A DNA stretch of 12,534 nt from Nitrococcus sp. (lineage in GTDB: Bacteria; Pseudomonadota; Gammaproteobacteria; Nitrococcales; Nitrococcaceae). The translations under genes were made by a program, and so were the position numbers. The notes under the pieces were generated by a model that was not told the origin of the DNA, searched no databases, and saw only the letters and a list, made by a program, of their open reading frames with translations. Positions within the stretch are counted from its first letter, which is position 1; each line of letters begins with the position of its first letter. Below, one piece after another: positions 7,542 through 12,534 of this stretch. Location: assembly GCA_030452365.1 (NCBI GenBank), contig JAKDMK010000032.1, positions 1 to 12,534 on the forward strand, given 5' to 3'.

Positions 7542-7671
7542 GCTGTCCTCTCCGGGGGCATCACCTTCGCACAGCTTGCATGGGCCTGCAATGGCGGTTT
7601 TGGCTGGCTTCGTCGTCTCCCGTGACATAGAGTCCGGGAACGGGCGCAGGAGAGGCCGGCGGGGGAAGCAG
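7542..7671. promoter_or_regulatory. Divergent lptD / amgK-murU control region
   Basis: This 130-bp spacer must hold the start signals for the minus-strand envelope operon and for amgK-murU on the plus strand. A TTGCA-N6-TGCAA inverted repeat (7576-7591) could be a protein-binding site. A weak plus-strand promoter candidate is TTGGCT, 17 bp, TGACAT, ending near 7627. No clear sigma-E promoter was recognised for lptD, although E. coli lptD has one. Ribosome-binding sites lie at both edges: GGAGAGG for lptD and GGGGGA for amgK. The role is inferred from gene orientation. Confidence 0.5.
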
Positions 7672-8694
7672 ATGGATACGGCAGGGTCGAGTTCGGCTGG
7701 GGACGAGCGGTTTGCACGGCTAGAGCGATGGCTGGTAGGCGAGCTGGACCTGCCAGTGTGCTCGCTCGAGGTGATCGCCAATGACGCCAGCTTTCGGCGC
7801 TATTTTCGTGTGCATTCGGCGCAGCAGACGTGGATCGCCATGGATGCGCCGCCGGCGCACGAGGATTGCGATGCCTTTGTGACGGTGGCGAAGCTACTGC
7901 GTGAGGCGGGAGTCAATGCCCCGGTCGTATTGGAGCAGGAGCGCGCGCAGGGATTTCTATTGCTCACCGACCTGGGCCGGGAGAGCTACCTTGACGCCGT
8001 TGCCCGGGTCGATGCCGAGCCCTTGTTGCGGGATGCAATCGATGCCCTAATTCGCTGGCAAGCGGCGAGCGAGCCGGGGCGGTTGCCTAGCTACAGCCGG
8101 GAGCTGCTGCAACGTGAGCTGGATCTGTTCCCGGATTGGTATCTTGCCCGGCATCTGGGAATGCAGCTCAGCGCATCCGAACGGGACGGCTGGCAGGAAA
8201 TCTGCGCTCGGCTGATCGACAGTGCGCTTGGGCAACCAGCGGTCTACGTGCATCGCGACTACATGGTGCGCAATCTGATGGTTTGCGAGCCCAATCCCGG
8301 CGTTATCGATTTCCAGGACGCCGTCTATGGGCCGGTGACCTACGATGTGGTCTCGTTGCTGCGTGATGCCTTCATCTCATGGGAGCCGGCGTTGGAGGCG
8401 CGCTGGCTTCGCTACTACCGCACCCGCGCGCGCCTCGCGGGGATTCCTATCCCGGCCGACGCTGACGAATTCCAGCGGTTGCTGGACTGGATGGGGTTGC
8501 AGCGCCATCTCAAGGTCATCGGCATTTTCGCGCGCCTGTATTATCGCGATGGCAAGCCCCGCTATCTCGCCGAGGTCCCGCGTTTCTTTGGCTACGTGCG
8601 CAATGTGGCTGCGCGCTATCCGGAGCTCGGCGGACTGTGCGCGCTGCTAAATACTCTGCAGCAGCGGCAACGCTCCGGGCAGCCAATGCCGTGA
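7672..8694 (+). CDS. amgK: N-acetylmuramate/N-acetylglucosamine anomeric kinase AmgK
   Basis: Aminoglycoside-phosphotransferase-fold sugar kinase that phosphorylates MurNAc (and GlcNAc) at the anomeric carbon. It is the first step of the anabolic peptidoglycan-recycling shortcut to UDP-MurNAc. The 340-residue protein shows NDASFRRYFR near the N-terminus, a GFLLLTDLG stretch, the Brenner catalytic motif HRDYMVRN (H194, D196, N201), the metal-binding DFQDA (D213) followed by VYGPVTYDVVSLLRD, and a C-terminal LMG/MGLQRHLKVIGIFARL...DGKPRYL block typical of the family. The ATG at 7672 was chosen because GGGGGA lies 5-10 nt upstream; the longer open frame is antisense to lptD. The TGA overlaps the GTG of murU by 4 bp, so the two are translationally coupled. 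Some genomes annotate such proteins generically as phosphotransferases, but the coupled murU supports AmgK. Confidence 0.94.
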   Translation: MDTAGSSSAGDERFARLERWLVGELDLPVCSLEVIANDASFRRYFRVHSAQQTWIAMDAPPAHEDCDAFVTVAKLLREAGVNAPVVLEQERAQGFLLLTDLGRESYLDAVARVDAEPLLRDAIDALIRWQAASEPGRLPSYSRELLQRELDLFPDWYLARHLGMQLSASERDGWQEICARLIDSALGQPAVYVHRDYMVRNLMVCEPNPGVIDFQDAVYGPVTYDVVSLLRDAFISWEPALEARWLRYYRTRARLAGIPIPADADEFQRLLDWMGLQRHLKVIGIFARLYYRDGKPRYLAEVPRFFGYVRNVAARYPELGGLCALLNTLQQRQRSGQPMP

Positions 8695-9374
8695 GGGCGA
8701 TGATTTTGGCCGCCGGTCGGGGCGAGCGTATGCGCCCGCTGACGGACCGCCTCCCCAAGCCCATGCTGAGAGTCGCGGGGCGCAGCCTGATCGACTATCA
8801 GCTAGAGGCGCTGGCGCGCGCCGGTGTGGATACGGTGGTGGTCAACGTGGCCTGGCTGGGCGCAAAACTCGCCCACTATCTCGGCGATGGCGCTCGCTGG
8901 GGTCTTGTGATCCGTATCTCCGATGAGGGTGAGAGCGCTTTGGAAACCGGTGGCGGCATACAGCGTGCGTTGCCGCTGCTCGGCGAGGATCCGTTCTGGG
9001 TCGTGAATGGGGATATTTGGAGCGATTATCCATTGCAGGAGTTGCCGACTGAGCCGGCTGGCCTGGCGCACCTGATTCTGGTGGATAATCCACCACACAA
9101 TCCGCAAGGTGATTTCGCGCTCTTGGGGGAGCGCGTGGTCGAGCCGCCACGCGGGCCGCGTTTGACCTTCGCCGGCATTGGCTGCTACCGGCGAGACTTG
9201 TTCGACCGGCCTGCTACCGGGCCTTTCCCCCTGGGGCCGCTCCTACGCCGGGTAGCCGCGCATGGGCGGGTGACCGCCACGCATTATCAGGGGCAGTGGC
9301 ATGATATCGGTACAGCCGCGCGCCTTGAGGCGCTGGACGCCCAGCTCAGGCTTGCTCGGCAAGAGCAGCACTGA
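8691..9374 (+). CDS. murU: N-acetylmuramate alpha-1-phosphate uridylyltransferase MurU
   Basis: Nucleotidyltransferase that joins MurNAc alpha-1-phosphate, made by AmgK, to UTP. The UDP-MurNAc produced re-enters cell-wall synthesis without the fosfomycin-sensitive MurA step. The 227-residue protein (about 223 in Pseudomonas) opens with the nucleotidyltransferase signature MILAAGRGERMRPLT (residues 4-18) and the catalytic-site LPKPML (K23). It contains the ESALETGGGI segment and the metal-binding NGD in WVVNGDIWSDY, and it ends with a W-HDIGT motif. The GTG at 8691 overlaps the amgK stop in a GTGA junction. An ATG at 8700 is the alternative start. It converges on the sulfotransferase gene with 49 bp between the stops, and no T-tailed terminator hairpin was clear there. 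Confidence 0.94.
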   Translation: MRAMILAAGRGERMRPLTDRLPKPMLRVAGRSLIDYQLEALARAGVDTVVVNVAWLGAKLAHYLGDGARWGLVIRISDEGESALETGGGIQRALPLLGEDPFWVVNGDIWSDYPLQELPTEPAGLAHLILVDNPPHNPQGDFALLGERVVEPPRGPRLTFAGIGCYRRDLFDRPATGPFPLGPLLRRVAAHGRVTATHYQGQWHDIGTAARLEALDAQLRLARQEQH

Positions 9375-9423
9375 TGCGCCCGGGGTTTTTGCTCGGATTT
9401 AAGCGCGCCTGTGTCCAATTGCC

Positions 9424-10380
9424 TCAGCCGTTGATCCAATGCGAAAGATCACGTCCAAGTAGGTCCGATAGCTTCATAATCTCGCCGTGAAAAGTCTGTG
9501 CGAGCTCCCGGCGCATTGGCGAGGCAAGATCCGCTCGCGGTCCGATGACGGTGTTCCAGTGCTGTAACCGCTTTTGGGCGCGCTTTAGCAGTGAGCGTTT
9601 GCGCGCGCCTTTGGTAGTGCGCAGGTGTACGCCGCCCGCGGACAGGAACGGTGGTCGCTTGATCAGCGCATGTAGCAGCCGGAAACGGTAGCGGCGGTTG
9701 CTTCGCAGCGGCGGGAATACCTGGCGGCCGTCATCCTCGACACCGATGAAGCGCAGTACGCGGGCGTAGGTCATGCGCGGATCGGTGACGAAGTCGTCAT
9801 AAACGATAGCATGGCATCGCGGCCGTCCCGCTAGACGATAGAGCTGCTCCAGGTAGGTTCCCAGGCGGCCGATTTCGCCATACTGCAGGCACCTTGGGTC
9901 GCTGCAGGTACGCGGTATCCGCTTTCCTTGAGCGCGCAGGCTCTGTAATCGCCAGGCCTGAGCGAAGTCGCTGACGTTTTCTTGCAGCAGCAAAAGCATG
10001 CGCGCGTGGTATGACTGGATCATCGTCACCGGAGAGCGCAGCATCACGATGAAACGCGCCTGCGGATTGAGTTGGACAATGCGTGCGAGGGCGTCTTTGG
10101 AGTACAAATATGATACGGAGCCCTCGCCCAGGATGGGCTTGGCGTGCCCGCAGTGGCCGAAGAAGCGCTCGATATAGTCGTGTTGCAGGCTCGGCTGGCC
10201 GGATACCGCCAGGGACGAGGTGAAAAAGTGCGGCTCCTTGGGGCGGGCAAAGCAGATCTGGGGATGTTTGCTGAGATAGTGGCTCATCGCGGTGGTCCCG
10301 CAACGGGGGGCCCCGACGATGAAGAAATTTGGTAGCGGCTTGGCGCTGCCGGTTGCCAGTAGATGGTGAACTGCGCTCAT
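9424..10380 (-). CDS. PAPS-dependent sulfotransferase family protein
   Basis: Likely transfers sulfate from 3'-phosphoadenosine-5'-phosphosulfate to a hydroxyl on a glycan, lipid or small molecule; the acceptor cannot be told from sequence. The 318-residue product has the 5'-phosphosulfate loop FFIVGAPRCGTTAM (19-32) and the 3'-phosphate site in RFIVMLRSPVTMIQSYH, with R115 and S123 as the expected contacts. A basic RTTKGARKR stretch lies in the C-terminal third. No signal peptide is visible, so action on a precursor in the cytoplasm is probable. The ATG at 10380 was chosen; GGAGAG lies about 13 nt upstream, rather far. A TTG at 10401 is the other in-frame option. The gene sits at the edge of the conserved block, next to an integrase-like remnant, so it may be part of an accessory segment. 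Confidence 0.85.
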   Translation of the reverse strand: MSAVHHLLATGSAKPLPNFFIVGAPRCGTTAMSHYLSKHPQICFARPKEPHFFTSSLAVSGQPSLQHDYIERFFGHCGHAKPILGEGSVSYLYSKDALARIVQLNPQARFIVMLRSPVTMIQSYHARMLLLLQENVSDFAQAWRLQSLRAQGKRIPRTCSDPRCLQYGEIGRLGTYLEQLYRLAGRPRCHAIVYDDFVTDPRMTYARVLRFIGVEDDGRQVFPPLRSNRRYRFRLLHALIKRPPFLSAGGVHLRTTKGARKRSLLKRAQKRLQHWNTVIGPRADLASPMRRELAQTFHGEIMKLSDLLGRDLSHWING

Positions 10381-10385
10381 GGTAA

Positions 10386-10643
10386 CTACATGACTCTCCA
10401 ATGCTTAACAACGCAACTACCTGAGCCTACGCTACCGATCCGACAGCAAAAGCATTCGGCAGCGGTGGGCTCGAAAATTTGCTGCCCGTCAGTCTCGCGA
10501 GTCTTCATGATCTGGCTGATTGGTACGTCATTCGCCAGCGCCAGGGTAATCAGCCCACAGGCGAAAGTGCCAGCAAAGCTATCCGCCTTGGCGATGGCAG
10601 CATCGCTTTGGCCGTGATCCTGAATCAGCAGTGCCGTAATCAA
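10386..10643 (-). pseudogene. Remnant resembling a tyrosine recombinase C-terminus
   Basis: An 85-codon frame without a plausible start (TTG, no ribosome site). Its first 60 or so residues look like the catalytic end of phage-type integrases: LIQDHGQSDAAIAKADSFAG, then GLITLALANDVPISQIMK and TRETDGQQIFEP. In intact relatives this region usually reads approximately FAGHSLRAGL.T..L...VP...IM.QT.H. Here the H-x-x-R catalytic box is replaced by TFAC, one residue short, and the later His by Glu, and the tail after IFEP is unrelated. The assignment is made by eye and is tentative. A decayed integrase would fit the break in synteny here. The frame ends 6 nt upstream of the sulfotransferase start. 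Confidence 0.45.
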
Positions 10644-10839
10644 TCCACGAATACCGCCGTCACTCCTATCTCCAGCCTCCGGCCACCCGCCCCAAAGTCC
10701 GACATGTCCTAGGCTCCGATCCCAACTTGCGACCTAGCGCACGGCGACCCGCATGCGACTCGCTTAGCCTTCTTCCGCCAACTAAGGCACCAACCCCATC
10801 CCCGAAATACGGGGCCAAGGCACAAGAGGAATTGGTTCA
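10402..10839. other. Spacer between sulfotransferase and the 394-aa gene
   Basis: About 440 bp separate two divergently oriented genes. The left half is filled by the integrase-like remnant on the minus strand. The same frame remains open upstream to about 10710 without a recognisable product. The right part (10700-10839) is the leader of the 394-residue gene and holds a small hairpin, CCCCG-AAATA-CGGGG (10800-10814), just before the ribosome site. No confident promoter or attachment-site repeat was seen. Confidence 0.5.
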
Positions 10840-12024
10840 ATGCAACAAAACGTGAGACTCACAAGCGATTCTAGCGTTCCGCAGGTGATCGACGAGCTTA
10901 ATGCCGGCTGGCGGAACGAAGTCGTTCGCGCTCTTGGCATGGATTCCAGCACTTTCCAGATGGCGCAAGGTATGCTCGGCCTTCAAAGCGAGGATTCCAG
11001 CGCGCTGTTTCGGATGGCAGACTCGGTGCCGCCACAATCGACTACTGCCTACTACGATCCGTCAGGAAAGAACAAGCGCTCCACGGCCTATAATGGACTG
11101 CTTCACGCCATGCTGCCCACTAGTTCGGGCAACGGCCTTCGTGCCGCACTCGGTGATCAGTATGCCAACTGGATTGCCTACCGGAACGCAGATAAGAGCG
11201 ACGACACCCAGGAAGCGCTGTTCAAGAAGTGGGCCAACAGGCATTTGGATCCGGGCAAAGAGGCTGCCGCCCTCACTGCATTCAAAGAGGCGGCGAGCGA
11301 TCCTCTGAACCTGGCGCTGGACAACTATGTAAACAAGAGCTTTTACACGACCTTTAGCGGCAGTGCGAGTCAAATGTTCGCGCTACCAAACTATTCCTGC
11401 ACGATCGATGTAGCGCGCAACGCGATCAACAGCGGCAGTTCGGCCACGATCAACTACAATTCTGCCACCGCAAAGACATCGTCTACCGGGACCACGGTTT
11501 CGGGGTCTGCGTCTGGGTTCTACGATATCTTTAATGGCGCGGCGAGTGGGTCGTTCGAGCAATTAAATCAACTGGCGACGAGCAGCGAGTTCACCATCAG
11601 CGGAACCATTGGGCAATATGCAACTGTCGTATCGAACGCTGCCGGCTGGTATGACGGCTCGCTGGTGAGCCGTGCTTACAATGGCAAAAACGACAACACC
11701 ATCTGGGATCCCAATTCCAATGCGGGTACTTGGGATTCCTTCTTCGGCGCGAATGGGTCGCTCGCGCGACGTATGTCGTCACTCCTGCTGGTGAGTGGCT
11801 ATGACCTCGTAGTGACCTCGAAGGCGACGTACTCGGCGTCGCAGTTCCAGCAAATCAAAACGCAGGCGTCTTTCGGCATCTGGCCGTTTTTCTCGGCCAG
11901 CGCGAGCTCGACGCATACGCAGACTTACACTCACAACGAAGACGGCACGCTGAGTGTGCGGTACCAGCTCAACAAAGGGCTTATCGCGATCTGGGGTGCG
12001 ACGATCCAGAACGCGCCAAACTGA
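10840..12024 (+). CDS. Uncharacterised 394-residue protein
   Basis: No family is recognised. The ATG at 10840 is well supported by AAGAGGA ending 9 nt upstream. The N-terminal part (about 1-170) looks mainly helical and charged, with NGWRNEVV-like and FKKWANRHLDPGKE segments. The rest is rich in Ser, Thr, Ala, Gly and Asn and probably beta-structured. Residues 172-262 are low in charge with short SGSAS-type segments, and residues 318-392 hold alternating polar/hydrophobic strands (YDLVVTSKATYSAS, ASFGIWPFFSASASS, NEDGTLSVRYQLNKG, LIAIWGATI). There is a single cysteine (187). There is no signal peptide and no transmembrane helix. Coding is plausible from length, ribosome site and composition. 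A Ser/Thr-rich alternating segment also occurs in some pore-forming proteins, but that parallel is only suggestive. A strong hairpin follows the stop. Confidence 0.85.
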   Translation: MQQNVRLTSDSSVPQVIDELNAGWRNEVVRALGMDSSTFQMAQGMLGLQSEDSSALFRMADSVPPQSTTAYYDPSGKNKRSTAYNGLLHAMLPTSSGNGLRAALGDQYANWIAYRNADKSDDTQEALFKKWANRHLDPGKEAAALTAFKEAASDPLNLALDNYVNKSFYTTFSGSASQMFALPNYSCTIDVARNAINSGSSATINYNSATAKTSSTGTTVSGSASGFYDIFNGAASGSFEQLNQLATSSEFTISGTIGQYATVVSNAAGWYDGSLVSRAYNGKNDNTIWDPNSNAGTWDSFFGANGSLARRMSSLLLVSGYDLVVTSKATYSASQFQQIKTQASFGIWPFFSASASSTHTQTYTHNEDGTLSVRYQLNKGLIAIWGATIQNAPN

Positions 12025-12042
12025 GAATTGCGCGTACGGGTG

Positions 12043-12070
12043 GCGCGGCTCCCAGAATAGGGGGCCGCGC
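12043..12070 (+). terminator. GC-rich hairpin after the 394-aa gene
   Basis: An 11-bp stem (GCGCGGCTCCC with GGGGGCCGCGC, one G-U pair) closes a 6-nt AGAATA loop, starting 18 nt after the stop codon. The position suits a transcript end or 3' stabiliser. No run of T follows, so classical rho-independent termination is not shown. Confidence 0.5.
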
Positions 12071-12292
12071 TCACCGCGCAGGTCGCGATAACGGGGTCAC
12101 GGGTTTCAAGCATGCATCTTCTGTTTAGCGAGGCTAGCCGTCGCGCTCGGCCGGGGGTGAAGCGATCGAAACCGACTAGATTCACATCTACGCTGGCGGC
12201 TACTGCGTCCATAGTGGCTCTACCGCATTACGAAGATTGCAGGAGCCAGCGTACGCGGGCGCCTAAGGTGACGGAATAACGGTCTCGTTTGA
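12071..12292. other. Non-coding stretch before the SEC-C fragment
   Basis: No supported gene. A 55-codon plus-strand frame (12112-12279) has no ribosome site and no recognisable product. The left arm of an imperfect inverted repeat (12271-12283) lies at its right end. Confidence 0.4.
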
Positions 12293-12316
12293 AACCGTTT
12301 ACACCGTAATTCCCGT
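12271..12316. repeat. Imperfect inverted repeat
   Basis: ACGGAATAACGGT (12271-12283) and ACCGTAATTCCCGT (12303-12316) are reverse complements except for one mismatch and one gap, with 19 bp between them. A nested pair, AACGGT (12278-12283) and ACCGTT (12294-12299), overlaps the left arm. It could be a hairpin or the footprint of a mobile-element end. It lies exactly where the SEC-C frame becomes unrecognisable. Confidence 0.5.
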
Positions 12317-12502
12317 AGGTGCGTACTCAATAACCGATGCGCTCAATCGCAATCCGGAACTTGGCACGCATCTTGGGAAAAGGCATTAAACCCATTTGTG
12401 CCGGATCAATCTAAAAAGGTCGGTCGTAATGATCCATACCCATGCGGAAGCAAAAAGAAATACAAAAAATGTTGTGGTGCAAATACGGTGCTTGAAGCCT
12501 GA
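12293..12502 (+). pseudogene. C-terminal fragment of a SEC-C motif protein
   Basis: The frame opens after a TGA at 12290 and has no ATG. Its last 35 codons read like the tail of a SEC-C protein: [20 protein letters not shown], then a short end and TGA. SEC-C is a small zinc-binding motif found at the C-terminus of SecA and of many uncharacterised proteins, where it binds zinc and often contacts SecB or ribosomes. Here the first Cys of the usual PCPCGS is Tyr, leaving three cysteines. The preceding residues [17 protein letters not shown] are plausible coding sequence, and those before them are not. The likely reading is a 5'-truncated gene. A microprotein from GTG 12398 (34 residues) is possible but has no clear ribosome site. 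Confidence 0.6.
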
Positions 12503-12534
12503 CCCAGGCAATAACAAATAAGGCTAGACTTCAC

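Noticed and set aside
7315..7671. 119-codon N-terminal extension of amgK
   Set aside because: It is antisense to lptD and has no AmgK-like sequence; ATG 7672 gives the family length.
7542..7781. 80-codon N-terminal extension of lptD
   Set aside because: It overlaps amgK on the other strand and precedes the signal peptide; GTG 7541 has an ideal ribosome site.
9375..9423. Terminator between murU and the sulfotransferase gene
   Set aside because: A TTTTT run follows a GC-rich segment, but no proper stem immediately precedes it.
11931..12212. 93-codon minus-strand frame
   Set aside because: It overlaps the end of the 394-residue gene and crosses the hairpin; there is no ribosome site and no recognised domain.
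12112..12279. 55-codon plus-strand frame
   Set aside because: There is no ribosome site and the sequence is arginine-rich, as expected for a chance frame in GC-rich DNA.
12429..12521. 30-codon ATG frame overlapping the SEC-C tail
   Set aside because: It is out of frame with the clear SEC-C motif and has no known resemblance.

Overview
The window looks like a chromosomal segment of a gammaproteobacterium, probably a moderately GC-rich lineage outside the enterics. The main reason is the gene order lptD-surA-pdxA-rsmA-apaG-apaH on the minus strand, which matches the classic order around E. coli lptD, with full-length and well-conserved products. A divergent amgK-murU pair beside lptD is an arrangement also known from Pseudomonas, and it points the same way. 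The species cannot be named from the sequence alone.

Layout, left to right. Positions 46-7541 hold the minus-strand envelope and housekeeping block: apaH, apaG, a gap of about 420 bp, rsmA, pdxA, surA and lptD, transcribed from lptD towards apaH. lptD (GTG at 7541) and amgK (ATG at 7672) diverge from a 130-bp spacer. amgK and murU overlap by 4 bp. murU converges on a PAPS-type sulfotransferase gene (9424-10380, minus). Beyond it the conserved synteny ends. A decayed frame resembling the C-terminal part of a tyrosine recombinase lies at 10386-10643. It is followed by an unrecognised 394-residue protein (10840-12024, plus) and a GC-rich hairpin. The last 500 bp contain an imperfect inverted repeat and the tail of a SEC-C zinc-binding protein without a visible start.

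How the genes work together: SurA chaperones outer-membrane barrel proteins such as LptD, and LptD places LPS in the outer leaflet. Across the divergent spacer, AmgK and MurU recycle MurNAc from cell-wall turnover into UDP-MurNAc. The block therefore joins outer-membrane assembly to peptidoglycan salvage. PdxA (pyridoxal phosphate synthesis), RsmA (16S rRNA dimethylation), ApaG and ApaH (diadenosine tetraphosphate hydrolysis) are the usual passengers of this operon. The sulfotransferase may modify a surface glycan or lipid, but its substrate is unknown.

The most unusual items are: a pair of related palindromic repeats of about 50 bp, one in each of the two intergenic spacers flanking surA; a possible 34-residue membrane microprotein antisense in the apaG-rsmA gap; the orphan 394-residue protein beside the integrase-like remnant; and the truncated SEC-C tail. 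No CRISPR array, tRNA, rRNA or intact insertion sequence was seen.
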